A stretch of 64,000 nucleotides of DNA from Incurvaria masculella (taxonomy: Eukaryota; Arthropoda; Insecta; Lepidoptera; Incurvariidae), in the NCBI GenBank assembly GCA_946894095.1, contig OX335642.1:15945021-16009020 (forward strand), given 5' to 3'. Positions 52,701-60,660 of this stretch are shown piece after piece (position 1 is the first letter of the stretch; each line of letters opens with the position of its first letter). The notes beneath the pieces were generated by a model that did no database searches, was not told where the DNA came from, and saw nothing but the letters and a program-made list of their open reading frames with translations. A program made the position numbers and the translations under genes.

Positions 52701-55700
52701 TCAATGTTGAAAGTGTAAAGTTACCAACTGGAGCCGGCCTGTCTTCACAAACGGCACCCGTTTCCGAGCATCTGGAAGCCAATTTTGGGAATCCCGAGTT
52801 GATGAAGTTGAGAGGAATTTACTTTGAAATTATTTTGGTTTTCTGGTCATTGATCGCAGCGCCACATGAAATGATTAAATATTTTCTGTAAATAGTTTTG
52901 GCGCAAAAATAAATATTTGACAGAATCGTCTGGGGACAGCCGAGCCGGGTCGTTCCTCCTCCAACGCATCAGTCTGGCTGTCCAGAGGGGGAACGCAGCG
53001 AGCGTTATGGGGGCCTTCCCGCACTCGGTGCCCATGGATGAGATTTTTTATCTCGTCTGATGGGCACCAGGGTTGTCGGGGGCCCCCGGCACTGCTGCAA
53101 TCCCGTCTCGACTGCTCCTGGACGGTTTTCATTTTAGCTAGTACGTATTTAATTCTTGTTTTTGATATAGTTTTTATTAAGATTAGCCACCCATGTCCAG
53201 TCCAATATTTTCTTCAACGTTTGTTTTGTACTTTTTTTGTTGTCTCCATATATATAGGCACAAGATTGTATACATGGCTGAAATGATGCCAGGTTCTTCA
53301 ATAACTATTATTTAGGAAACATATTTTGTTTTGATTTTAATTTAAATAAACACCTCTTCCCAATTATTTGTTTTTTTTTAATCAATCGCAAAAATAAGAG
53401 GGCGGCAAATTTGGGATACACACCGGGGTGACATATACATACACTATGACCTATAAGTTCCGGGATTTTGTAGTTTGAATTTAAAACGCTTTACTGATTC
53501 GAATATTTGTTTTTTCTCCGGTTGGTACACCTTTCCCTGGCACTCCTGCCAAATGTCAAATATTAAATGTCATTAGTAATTGTTTGGCGTCTGTTTATAT
53601 CAATCAAGTTTTTGAAGTTCGTCGCATTTCAAAATGGAAAAAAATATTGAACAGAGAATTTGTTTGAAGTTTTGTGTTTCCAACGAAATCTCTTGTGCTG
53701 ATGCATTCAAAATGCTACAAAAAGCCTACGAAGACTCTGCTCTCTCAAAGTATACGAGCGGTATTCGTCGTTCAAAGAAGTTGACGATGCACATCAACTA
53801 CCGATGATAACGTCGAAAAAGTTCAAGAAATCGTACTCGAAAATCGTCAAACAGTCAATAAGGAGTACTACCTGGCCGTAATTAAGCGTTTGAGAGATGC
53901 TGTGCGTAGAAAACGACCGGAATTGTGGCAAAACAACTCATGGATCTTGCACCATGAAAATGCTCCGTCTCACAAAGCGCGCATCGTGACCGATTATTTG
54001 ACCAAACATACTGTAAATACAATCCAACGGGCACCGTATTTTCCGGATATGGCACCATGTGACTTTTTCCTGTTCTCAAAACTTAAATTACCCCTTCGTG
54101 GAAAGAGATTTTCGAGCATCGATGAAATAAAAGAAAATGCGACGAAGGCATTGAAAGCCATTCCTTCACCGGACTATCAAAAGTGTATGGAAGAATGGGT
54201 TAAGCGTTGGCGTATGTGCATCGCTTCAGACGGTTGTTATTTTGAAGGTGATAAAATAAATGTATCCGAAAATTAACACATTTTTTTTAATTTATTAATT
54301 CCCGGAACTTTTTGATCGTATGTATGTATGCTACGACACTGAGTCGGGCTTGATTGTCCGGTAGCCGTTGTCACGTATTTTGTGTAACTGTGTAAACAGT
54401 CATTTGATTTAAACGCTCTATAGTACTATCCTCATAGGCGCGGGATAAACGGAGTGCTTACAAATGTGTTGGGGTAGGGGTCTCCTTCCATACTGAAGGC
54501 GGCAGACATGGAGGTGTCATCCTCAGCGAGGGAGCTGCCCGACGGGGAGTAACTCAGCTCCGTGGACTGCTGCAGCAGCGCGCTTTGTATAACCGACGAC
54601 GGCAGCCTGACAACGAAAAAACAATTTATGTCAATGGCGATGTGGGGCTAGAGGCCTTGCCTTCCTTACGAGAGGTTATGGGTTCAAACACTCGCCCCGG
54701 TCAAGTACCACTATATTTCACTTTCTGAGTTGGATAAGTGTATTTCGTTGCGAATGCGACCCGTTTTATGGTTCGGCGCCCATTTAAAACTGTAGTTTTC
54801 CTTCCCATACTAAGTGGTAGGTTTATACAGCATCAAATTAAATGAAACTTTGGCTAGAAATGAAAAATTGTCCGTTCGTCAATTTTCCATCCAGTTCAGT
54901 GTAGCCGTGCTCATAAAGGGAATTCAGTCCTGGGATGGCATTTAATCGCTTTGGGAATGTGGTGGCAATTTATATCATGACGGTAGTTGTGTGGTATTAG
55001 CTTTCCATGTCAGGTTCCATTAACATTAAAAACCGTACCATCGTAAATTATTTAACACCAAAAATGTATATTTTAATTTTTCTTATTTGTTGTTAAAGCG
55101 GCAAAATAAATAAACACTCTGTGAAAATTTCAGCTGCTAACCTATTGCGGTTCATGAAATACAGCCCTGTGACAGACGGACGGACCGATGGACGGACGGA
55201 CGGACGGACGGACAGCGGAGGCTTAGTAATAGGGTTCCGCTTTCACCCTTTGGGTACGGAATCCTAAAAAGGAATTTTCAGATGTTGGTGTCGGACTAAA
55301 AAGAGGGTGGTAGCCCAGAAAGGTCGAGTAACTGTAAGAAAACCTACGTTCAGGAATTAGTTAATTAGTAAACTCAGAAAAAGAAAGAAAGTTGTGCATG
55401 AACGGGGCGGGATTGCATCCATGACCTCTGGCATGATGTGCCATGAACGTGAGTTTGATAAGTGCATTTCGCACAGATGCCAGCCGTTCCATGATTTGGA
55501 ATTCATGTAAAACTCTAATCCCTTACCATGGTTAAGCCCGCCTGGATTAGTTCCAAACATTCGTTTAAAAAGGTGGTCGAAGCGGTAATGAACGATCGTG
55601 ATTTCCATTTAGTACCAAAGTGGTTTCAAATGAATCGGGGCCCACCAAGGGGAGGTCCCGGAATGCAACCTAATTCCTTCGGGAATGCGGTGTGTTTGGC

Positions 55701-58700
55701 TAATATCCTGACAGTTGGTGTGGTAGAAGCCATCCATGTCCATTATATCTACAAAAGAAGTTAGAAGAAGATCGAGCATCTCACCCGAAGCCCATCTCCT
55801 GCTCCTTGCGCTCGTGCTTGCGCTTGTGCGTGTATATCTGGCTGCTGGAGTGCAGCACGTAGTTGCAGCGCGGCCGGATGCAGTGGATGTGGTTGCAGGT
55901 GCGGCTGAAGCGGCACTCGCGGTACGGGCACGGCTCGCTCTTCATGTACTTCTTGAAGCCGTCGCGCGCGAGCGCCTCGTCCTTGATGTGGTACGTCTTG
56001 TGCTTCTCTGCAAACGGATACAGGGGTTAATCACGCGATCGGCGCCAGTGACGTCGGGTCTTTGTGAGTTGTTATGAAGAAATCTCTCACTGATGAGTCA
56101 TTCGTGATTTTATGTGGTGTTATCACATAGATTCGATTCGAGAGATGGCTGTGCAGAACACAAGAGACAAGAGCGCAAACGTGCAGGAATGTAGAAGATC
56201 AGGCATAATTCCGTGCTCAGGATTCAGGAATCCTTCAGCAGCGGCCAAATGCTCTCCTTAAAATTGAAGAAAGCCGGTCAGTCGAGTAAACAGCTTTTAA
56301 AAATGAAACGTTTCAGGAGCTCGGAATTTCAAAGGTCGAGAGAATTGCTTTAAAAACCGCTGTATTTCTGATTCTTGATCATAGAATTTGAAAAGTAGCC
56401 TTACAGATCTGATCAGTTGGATCATTATTTGACTCAACATTGATCGATTTTAAAATACATTATTGTGCTCGATGAAACAGCGAATGAGCTTTCGACTGAA
56501 CTTTCAGTTCTCACAGTTTCAGTTACAATTCAGGAGTCAATTTTCAGAAAGAGTGTCACAGTGCTCACCCATATCGGCCTTGTTCTTGAAGGTGTAGGTG
56601 CAGCCGGGGCGGCGGCAGTGGAAGTGCGTGGTACGCTGCCCCTGGAAGGCGCAGTGCGCGGCGGAGCAGGTCTCAGTGGCGCGGAACCGCTGGAACCCCT
56701 CCTGCAGGATCGCAGAGTCCTTGCGGTGGTAGTTCGCGTGCATCTGGACGTCCGACGTCGATATGTACACCTGTGAGATGAGCGAAAAGACTTAGGAATT
56801 TCCGCCCAGTACTTTAAACCTTAAATTGACTGATGACTTTGATTAAATGGTATTAGGATTTCAGAACAATGTAAGAGGAAAGAATTTGATGTCGATACCT
56901 GCAGATTTTTCGTCATAAGTTCGTTCTAGAGTAGACGCGGCTTGGTTGAGTAATTCTGGGTAAACTCGGATCTGTGACTGGAAGAATGGAGTCTAAACCA
57001 CGATCATGAATTTGATCGACGTTAAGCCCGATGTTCTTGGGAAGTGACGAATGGATAAAAAATCTATATATTGTATCCGCAGATGAAGAAGGTGGATTGT
57101 AAGCGAGTTGGATGCAGTCGTATTTGGGTCTGGCCGAGGTTTTGCGGGCACTCTTGCTTAGAAACAAGGTAAATGGTGGGTTACCTTGTCGCAGGCGTCT
57201 TGGATGCCGTGGCAGTTGGTCTGGTTGTGGTTGCGCGGAAACTCTGGTATGAAAACCAGGTAAATGGTGGGTAAACTTTTCGCAGGCGCCTTGTATGCAG
57301 AGGTAAGAGGTTGGATGTCTAGCTGCCGTTGTGCGGACACTCAGGCTTGGGAGGAAAGGAAATGATGGATTACCTTGTCGCATGCGTCTTGGATGCAGTG
57401 GTAGTGGGTCTGACTGCGGTTGTGCGGGCACTCCGCGTAGCGCTCCGAGCAGTCGTCCAGCGGTGAGTAGCGCATGAAGCCGTGGGCCAGGGATTCGTCT
57501 CGCTTCTTGTGCCACTGGAACGGGAGAAACGTGGTTACGAATACTCAGAACCGTTTTTTTATGTAACTGGACATGGATGGCTAATACCGAAGTGACCGTC
57601 CAATAATAGCCTTACACACCACTTGGGAACTAGGTGCCATGCCAGGACCTTCCTTATATTGCTCGGCTACATTGAACTGAATGGATAACACGGAACATTT
57701 TCATTGCTGCTTCGACCATCGTGCAATCAATGCGATGCTACTAACCCGGGCGGGATTAACCCTACCACCTAGTAAGTAAGGAAGGGGACCTACAGTTTTA
57801 CGTGGAAACCGAACCACGGCCAGTTTTAACGGTTAAAAATGGTCACCCATCCAGAACCTAACCGCGCTCAGAGGTACTTCCCCAGCTTATCGAATCGCGA
57901 GGCGTCACACTACCGAGGCAGACTTCTTGGTTACGATGACATACGATCCTGGTTAGCTTTTTAAATTATAAATATGTAGCTACCGAATTCCGGAAAAGTA
58001 TTTTTATTTAGTTTTAAAATATTATCTTGAAGTGGGAATAGACACAACATTACACACAACACAGCATATTTTTTATATATTTTATATTATTATACAATTA
58101 AAGAGAGTTGCCCCACCTTGAAGTGCCGTATCATCTCCTCCTTCTTGCAGAAGATCTTGCCGCTGCAGTCCATGCAGTGGAAGTGCTCCCTGTAGCCCAT
58201 GTCCTTGCAGTACGACGAGCCACACTCCAGGGACGAGCTGTACCTACACCGCGACACAGAGGATTTCCTTTAAAACTGTCTGATGTTTTAGATTATCCGA
58301 CAAAATAAAATTGCACTTACGACATATCGGCAAACGCATATCGCATATCGGCGACAATGATATGACGGCATATCGTACGACATGGAGGAGCTGCATTAGG
58401 GCCACTTGTACTAAATTTAAGTACCGGAACCTACACAACAGCTTAATTCATTCTGTACTAATGTTTAAACAACTATTTACAGTGGAACACAAATCAAACT
58501 TACCATTTCCGGTCGAAAGTAAAAATTAACGAATTGTTTGATAAATCTGCCTAAATTATTCCGGGAGGTCACGACATTTTTGGTCATGATAAGGTAAATG
58601 GCTGAATCTGGGTTCACATGTTAGAGACCAACCCTCAGATGCTAAATATGTCGGTCTGCCTGTGCCAAGTGGTTGCATTATCTAGATTGGCTATATAAAA

Positions 58701-59409
58701 TATATGTTGGTATGTACCTGCTGATGAATATACTGATTGTCTAGAAACATTGATACATATTAATTATACAACAATAACCACTCGATTTTTTAATGAAGTA
58801 CTTAAATATACCTAAAGATATATCTGTAACCTAAATCGCCTATAACTACGAAATGCAACCTAAGCTTTGATCAGTTTTTGTATTGCTAAGCAAGTATGTA
58901 CTGATACTTTCATGCTTCGTTATTTGCAGCCATTTACCTTATCATATATATTTTTTGTCACCATAACTACTTTTTCAGGCGCCTTATCTAGGTAACGCAA
59001 CCACTTGGCACAGGCAGACTGACACATTTAGCTTCAGAGGGTTGGTCTTTATCCTGTGAACCCAGTTTCAGCCATTTACGTTATCGTTACCATTTTTGTC
59101 GCCACCTCCTAGTCTAAATGTATGTATGTATGTAAATGTAGTTGTATATAAAGTTTCTCTTAAAAGTATTGACGGAATTAAACCTATTTTGTCTGCTCAT
59201 CTTTTGCTTAAGTAATTTCCGGTAACTTTGTTCTATTGCCCATTGTACATATCCAAGAGTACTAACTCTAATTTGGTTATTCTGATCTAGAAATAGTCGC
59301 CTAGCATAGTAGTACTCTTACCTCTTTACGTATCTAGAGTAGTCAACAGTTGTTGAAGGCCCAGAGTTCTTTCTTGCCTGCTCCAGTTGGTTGAGAGCGG
59401 AGATCAGAC
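43589..59409 (-). CDS. cas: Castor zinc-finger transcription factor, 5' partial (20 exons visible)
   Basis: A DNA-binding transcription factor of the castor/CASZ1 family. In Drosophila, cas is a late temporal factor in neuroblasts. The visible exons (high to low coordinates) encode about 1214 residues. The family hallmark is C2H2 fingers that begin HFHC, HYHC or HIHC, with long bridges between fingers containing extra Cys pairs. About 12 fingers are seen: exons 2/3, 3/4, 4/5, 5, 7/8, 8/9, 11 (two), 12, 16/17, 18/19 and 20. The first exon seen starts in mid-codon, so the start codon and N-terminal exons are not in the recognised part and probably lie beyond 64000. A short form can end at TAA 47580-47578 (9 fingers). 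The long form ends at TGA 43591-43589. All junctions are in phase if exon 7 starts at 52677, but see that exon. Confidence 0.88.
43898..44719. mobile_element. MITE family 3 with a family 1 MITE inside
   Basis: The outer ends are inverted: GCATGGAAGGACGGGAGTAG at the left and CTACTCCCGTCCTTCCATGC at the right. The interior (CTAAATAGCGTCCTGTGAAG, CGTAAGCAGACTGACTC) matches 22689-22940 and is interrupted by 44084-44612. Confidence 0.78.
44084..44612 (-). mobile_element. MITE family 1 nested in family 3
   Basis: Starts TTAAGGTGTCCCTTCCCGGC and runs the reverse complement of the 550-bp element to GGGGAGTTGAGTGGGAAG, where the terminal GGCCCACCTTAA is lost. It is therefore an old insertion with one decayed end. 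Confidence 0.75.
44829..44972 (-). CDS. cas: cas exon 19: finger 11
   Basis: [20 protein letters not shown] then [16 protein letters not shown], a complete C2H2 finger, ending DKFPPSK. Acceptor GGTACAG|GC, donor AAAG|GTAAGC, phase 1. Confidence 0.92.
45381..45469 (-). CDS. cas: cas exon 18: finger 11 lead-in
   Basis: [20 protein letters not shown] then AGCAHATNF, with the Cys pair preceding finger 11. Acceptor TGCGCAG|G, donor TTCG|GTAAAA, phase 1. Confidence 0.86.
45690..45812 (+). pseudogene. LINE C-terminal coding relic beside cas exon 17
   Basis: [20 protein letters not shown] then LAGW, preceded out of frame by WNELP, matches the common end of insect LINE ORF2 (WN.LP......F...L..HL). 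It ends 14-20 bp from the exon 17 donor. Confidence 0.55.
45826..45921 (-). CDS. cas: cas exon 17: finger 10
   Basis: [20 protein letters not shown] then [12 protein letters not shown] is a complete C2H2 finger. Acceptor TGATGCAG|G, donor GAGAG|GTGGGT, phase 2. A LINE-derived coding relic ends within about 20 nt of the donor. Confidence 0.92.
46612..46725 (-). CDS. cas: cas exon 16: long-form specific, finger 10 lead-in
   Basis: [20 protein letters not shown] then [18 protein letters not shown]. The Cys pair C-x4-C before the HFHC of exon 17 follows the castor pattern. Acceptor ACGCGCAG|G supplies the base that turns AA into Lys. Donor CTACAG|GTATGT, phase 2. Confidence 0.88.
46765..46815 (+). 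repeat. Solo MITE family 3 end
   Basis: AGGACGGGAGTGGCTACCGA then AACTCATT equals the family 3 terminus. It lies 40 bp upstream of the cas exon 16 acceptor. Confidence 0.5.
47195..47460 (-). repeat. Dispersed repeat, partner of 16630-16935
   Basis: See the partner copy. It lies in the intron just downstream of the short-form cas stop, so it would fall in a short-form 3' UTR. Confidence 0.45.
47578..47701 (-). CDS. cas: cas exon 15: alternative 3' end or splice to long form
   Basis: It encodes [20 protein letters not shown] then [20 protein letters not shown]. Unspliced, the frame stops at TAA (47580-47578). If the donor AA|GTAATG inside the last Lys codon and the stop is used (exon end 47582), exon 16 restores Lys and continues with more fingers. 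Acceptor TCCGCAG|C. Confidence 0.88.
47826..47945 (+). repeat. SINE with internal deletion, beside cas exon 14
   Basis: The A-box region GCGGCTCGTAACTCAGGGGC and CATGCCAGAG run directly into AATTTCGTCGCGAATAC and GGTTCGGAATCCATACAAAA. The B-box and pyrimidine segment are missing. It ends about 20 nt from the exon 14 donor. Confidence 0.65.
47966..48201 (-). CDS. cas: cas exon 14: Met/Gly-rich and Gln-rich segment
   Basis: [13 protein letters not shown] is followed by a Gly/Met/Val low-complexity run, then [20 protein letters not shown] and [10 protein letters not shown] tandem acceptor (CAGCAG) would add or omit one Gln: start 48204 or 48201. Donor CAGGG|GTAAGT, phase 2. A SINE head lies about 20 nt into the following intron. 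Confidence 0.87.
48628..48738 (-). CDS. cas: cas exon 13: Pro/Ser linker
   Basis: [20 protein letters not shown] then [17 protein letters not shown], 37 codons. Acceptor CTTGCAG|GAG, donor GAGCAG|GTACCT, both phase 0. The phases would allow skipping without a frameshift. Confidence 0.85.
48958..49298 (-). CDS. cas: cas exon 12: finger 9
   Basis: It encodes a Ser/Pro-rich region ([20 protein letters not shown]), then CHDQMCPL and finger 9: [20 protein letters not shown] then MVKKH. Acceptor TTACAG|TA, donor ACAAAG|GTACGG, phase 0. The reading frame is open through the intron between exons 11 and 12, so retention could add about 42 residues. Confidence 0.92.
49425..49941 (-). CDS. cas: cas exon 11: fingers 7 and 8, acidic Ser-rich tail
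   Basis: Starts [10 protein letters not shown]. Finger 7 is [20 protein letters not shown] then VRENH. Finger 8 is [20 protein letters not shown] then THKH, with a shortened H-x-H. A charged Glu/Lys/Ser-rich stretch follows, with MKTEPF, a possible SUMO site (inference). Acceptor TTTTTCAG|A, donor GTCTCAG|GTGAGG, phase 1. Confidence 0.93.
50273..50374 (-). CDS. cas: cas exon 10: linker
   Basis: Thirty-four codons, [20 protein letters not shown] then [15 protein letters not shown] conserved-looking aromatic/Pro linker follows the AT-hook. Acceptor ATTTCAG|GT, donor TTTACG|GTGAGT, phase 0. Confidence 0.88.
50463..50852 (-). CDS. cas: cas exon 9: finger 6, repeat-rich linker, AT-hook
   Basis: [20 protein letters not shown] then HRQH completes finger 6. 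A hydrophobic Leu/Ala/Gln-rich linker follows with repeating APNL..QL units. The end has [27 protein letters not shown] is an AT-hook-like motif that could bind the minor groove. Acceptor CTTACAG|GA, donor ATCAGC|GTGAGA, both phase 0. Confidence 0.92.
51374..51524 (-). CDS. cas: cas exon 8: finger 5 end, finger 6 start
   Basis: It encodes [18 protein letters not shown], closing finger 5. Then come the Cys pair [11 protein letters not shown] and HAHCTW, which opens finger 6. Acceptor GTGCGCAG|C, donor ACCTGG|GTGAGT, phase 0. A 34-bp minisatellite begins 12 bp upstream of the acceptor border. Confidence 0.9.
51536..51800. repeat. 34-bp minisatellite, 7.8 copies
   Basis: The unit GGAATATGGACATTATTATA then CTGGAACGTACATT starts at 51536, 51570, 51604, 51638, 51672, 51706, 51740 and 51774. 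The last four alternate GGTCATT/GGACATT and CGAACAGT/CGTACAGT, so a 68-bp higher-order unit is present. The frames it opens are not genes. Confidence 0.93.
51930..52342 (+). mobile_element. SINE, complete
   Basis: Head GCCCGTGGCGTAGGGGCTAT with B-box GGTGGTTCAAATCC, the pyrimidine segment, GGAACCCATGTAAAACTTAA, the full body and a 3' end GTTGCATAAAAAA. It lies in the intron between cas exons 8 and 7. Confidence 0.75.
52532..52771 (-). CDS. cas: cas exon 7: first half of finger 5 (start uncertain)
   Basis: It ends [20 protein letters not shown] then MAHR, the first half of finger 5, at donor CATAG|GTGAGC (phase 2). Two acceptors are possible. TTTTCACAG|AAC (start 52677) fits exon 6 in phase. 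TGGCTTCCAG|ATG (start 52771) is a stronger-looking site and keeps an open frame containing LNIDEMFSQ, which resembles LDEMFSR in exon 9, but it needs a phase-2 partner that I did not find. Either a small exon is missing between 52771 and 54462 or the shorter start is right. Confidence 0.7.
52915..53130 (+). pseudogene. Unidentified retroelement coding relic
   Basis: One frame reads [20 protein letters not shown] then [15 protein letters not shown] without stops and with retroelement-like composition. The family was not identified. It lies between cas exons 6 and 7, so an undetected host exon was considered, but splice sites do not fit. Confidence 0.4.
53450..54325 (+). mobile_element. Mariner element, inactive
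   Basis: Inverted ends with AAGTTCCGGGA (left, near 53456) and TCCCGGAACTT (right, near 54300). The N-terminal part is frame-broken ([11 protein letters not shown]). From 53890 a clean frame gives [20 protein letters not shown] and [17 protein letters not shown] to KINVSEN. The second catalytic Asp (usual HHDNAP) is Glu. It lies in the intron between cas exons 7 and 6. Confidence 0.82.
54462..54606 (-). CDS. cas: cas exon 6: Ser-rich linker
   Basis: It encodes [20 protein letters not shown], then [19 protein letters not shown] and GDPYPNTF. It is a low-complexity linker between fingers 4 and 5. Acceptor GTTGTCAG|G, donor ACATTT|GTAAGC, phase 0. A mariner relic follows in the next intron. Confidence 0.87.
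54638..55030 (+). mobile_element. SINE, complete but diverged
   Basis: Head with GAGAGGTTATGGGTTCAAAC (B-box), CTTTCTGAGTTGGATAAGTG, GGCGCCCATTTAAAACTGTA, GCTCATAAAGGGAATTCAGT and an end CATGTCAGGTTCCATTAAC. Confidence 0.72.
55060..55270 (+). repeat. Probable non-LTR 3' end with GACG microsatellite
   Basis: GACAGACGGACGGACC leads into (GGAC)n, then TAATAGGGTTCCGCTTTCAC and CCTTTGGGTACGGAATCC. The last phrase recurs at 60808-60832 and is widespread in moth genomes (from memory). Confidence 0.5.
55375..55745 (+). mobile_element. SINE with inverted head
   Basis: The body from 55447 on is in plus orientation (GTTTGATAAGTGCATTTCGC to AGCCATCCATGTCC). The first 60 bases are the head and pyrimidine segment in reverse complement (AAAGAAAGTTGTGCATGAAC, then CATGACCTCTGGCATGA). 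Confidence 0.65.
55785..56007 (-). CDS. cas: cas exon 5: finger 4
   Basis: It closes finger 3 (KHKTYH). It has the Cys pair [11 protein letters not shown] and finger 4: [20 protein letters not shown] then THKRKH, ending KEQEMGF. This is the best conserved block of the family. Acceptor TTTGCAG|AG, donor TTCGG|GTGAGA, phase 2. Confidence 0.94.
56569..56770 (-). CDS. cas: cas exon 4: finger 2 end and finger 3
   Basis: [15 protein letters not shown] completes finger 2. Then come the extra Cys pair [10 protein letters not shown] and finger 3 starting [19 protein letters not shown], which ends in exon 5 (EKHKTYH). Acceptor TCACAG|GT, donor ATGG|GTGAGC, phase 1. Confidence 0.93.
57090..57373 (-). 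repeat. cas: Three decayed tandem copies of cas exon 3 end plus donor
   Basis: Downstream of the true exon 3 end, about 60 nt of exon plus 30 nt of intron recur near 57252-57345, 57158-57245 and 57093-57153. Each has versions of GAGTGTCCGCACAAC and CATCCAAGACGCCTGCGACA. Only the 57158-57245 copy keeps an intact GACAAG|GTAACC donor; the copy at 57252-57345 has an in-frame TAG and a lost GT. Confidence 0.8.
57374..57514 (-). CDS. cas: cas exon 3: finger 1 end, finger 2 start
   Basis: Forty-seven codons, [20 protein letters not shown] to [11 protein letters not shown]. Finger 2 is split by the intron and completed by exon 4. Acceptor CGTTCCAG|T, donor GACAAG|GTAATC, phase 0. The 3' end of this exon with its donor has been duplicated in tandem just downstream. 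Confidence 0.92.
57555..57922 (-). mobile_element. SINE with 5S rRNA-like head
   Basis: Read on the minus strand, GAGCGCGGTTAGGTTCTGGA then TGGGTGACC (5S-like, 57841-57875) precedes the ordinary SINE body (CACGTAAAACTGTAGGTCCC, CCATTCAGTTCAATGTAGCC, GGCATGGCACCTAGTTCCC) and ends TGGACATGGATGGC...TTACATAAAAAAAC. Confidence 0.7.
58117..58243 (-). CDS. cas: cas exon 2: finger 1
   Basis: It encodes [20 protein letters not shown] and then [19 protein letters not shown]. The finger closes on WH at the start of exon 3 (C-x2-C-x12-H-x3-H). Acceptor GGTGTAG|G, donor TTCAAG|GTGGGG, phase 0. Confidence 0.92.
59322..59409 (-). CDS. cas: cas exon 1 of those visible
   Basis: It encodes [17 protein letters not shown] and then [10 protein letters not shown], joining exon 2 as [15 protein letters not shown]. 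This lead-in to the first castor finger is the reason for choosing the exon. It starts with two bases of a codon, so an upstream coding exon must exist. Acceptor TTCATCAG|GT, donor AAGAG|GTAAGA, phase 2. Confidence 0.85.
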
Positions 59410-59750
59410 CTGATGAATAAAAACTCGCTGTTATACAAGTTAACATGAAATATTATCAACTTGATATGAAAACATAGGTACCTACTTAATAAAAAATACA
59501 CTGCTATTTTAATTTCATTAAAACATTGTAAAAATCCACGTACCTAAGCATAATTCATAAATAATGCATGGTTGCAAGGATGCATGGATAAAGGATACAA
59601 AATATATCTTAATGATACATGTAACTTATTGAAATACTAACATTGAGAAATAATTCTTGCTTGCTTTATTTGGTGAGTTTTTAATTACATGCATACTATT
59701 CAAACGCGGTTAGTCTGACGGGAAACAAGCTGGCGGAGCTGACAAAGGGT

Positions 59751-59775
59751 GGGTTAGGTTAGGTTAGGTTAGGTT
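59751..59775 (+). repeat. Short interstitial (TTAGG)n run
   Basis: GGGTTAGGTTAGGTTAGGTT then AGGTT, about five units of the insect telomere repeat. Confidence 0.85.
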
Positions 59776-60492
59776 GAAGGACAATGCGGCAGAATAACCC
59801 TAATAGAGTGACAAGATTCAGTCGCCACTTGCGCCTTCATCTGTCAATACTCCACGAAATGAGGAATTTAGAAAAGTGTATTATCAAGAATAAAGAAAAA
59901 AATATCTTATCAGGTCATTAAAATGAATAAACGGACATAACTGCTGTGTAACTAAGGTAGGTATGCGCGGTTTAGTTATAACACTTCGTGATTTCTCAGA
60001 GAGAAAAGCGTAAATGAGATGAGTATAGTAATTGAGCATAGACAACAACAATGCGATAGCGAACATATTTTGACGTACAAATGATCTACCCGTCACTCGA
60101 AATTTAGGCAACGTTTTCTCCACGCGGTTACCTTTTGTTCGGAAACAGTCCAAATTACTTCAATACATCATACTCAAAACACAATAAAATACTGTTTTCA
60201 TCATGTTAAAAAAGTTCAGAAATATTACTCATTCGGGCCGAGTCTGTATGCGAAGACCTATGGTCGACAACGTTTGAATGTAAGCTGCGAAGGCAACGCG
60301 TCGGTAGACCAACGTAAACTCATTTGTTTACAGTTTGTTCGGTTACAGACAGTTGGTTTGGTCGTGTATCAAATAAATTATTATAGTAATTAATCAATGT
60401 TTTCTCCTAGTCACTCCGGAGCTGCATTGTGAGTGATCCTCTGAGTTGCTGCGTCACGAAATCCCGACACCCTCCGCTAAATCCAGACGGCT

Positions 60493-60660
60493 TAAGGCCG
60501 AATGTACAACAACGTTTAAGTAACGTCAACGTTATGATTAAACACGTCTCTTTTTATGGACGGTATAGAAGAAAGAGAGAGAGTCAACACCATTCAGTTC
60601 ACTGAAAGTGACATGTTTGATTAAATATTCATTAACTTCGACGTATCATCCCGCAATCGG
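60493..60660. repeat. Palindromic MITE relic
   Basis: AAGGCCGAATGTACAACAAC at the left and GCAATCGGAC at the right, with AAACACGTCTC and GTGACATGTTTGAT inside, resemble the dimer at 38063-38387. Confidence 0.45.

Noticed and set aside
52847..53132. A missing cas exon between exons 6 and 7
   Set aside because: The minus-strand frames there have no splice sites of the right phase; the plus-strand frame reads as a retroelement relic.
53890..54276. A clean 128-codon frame as a possible host gene
   Set aside because: It is the C-terminal half of a mariner transposase flanked by inverted repeat remnants, with an N-terminal part broken by frameshifts.
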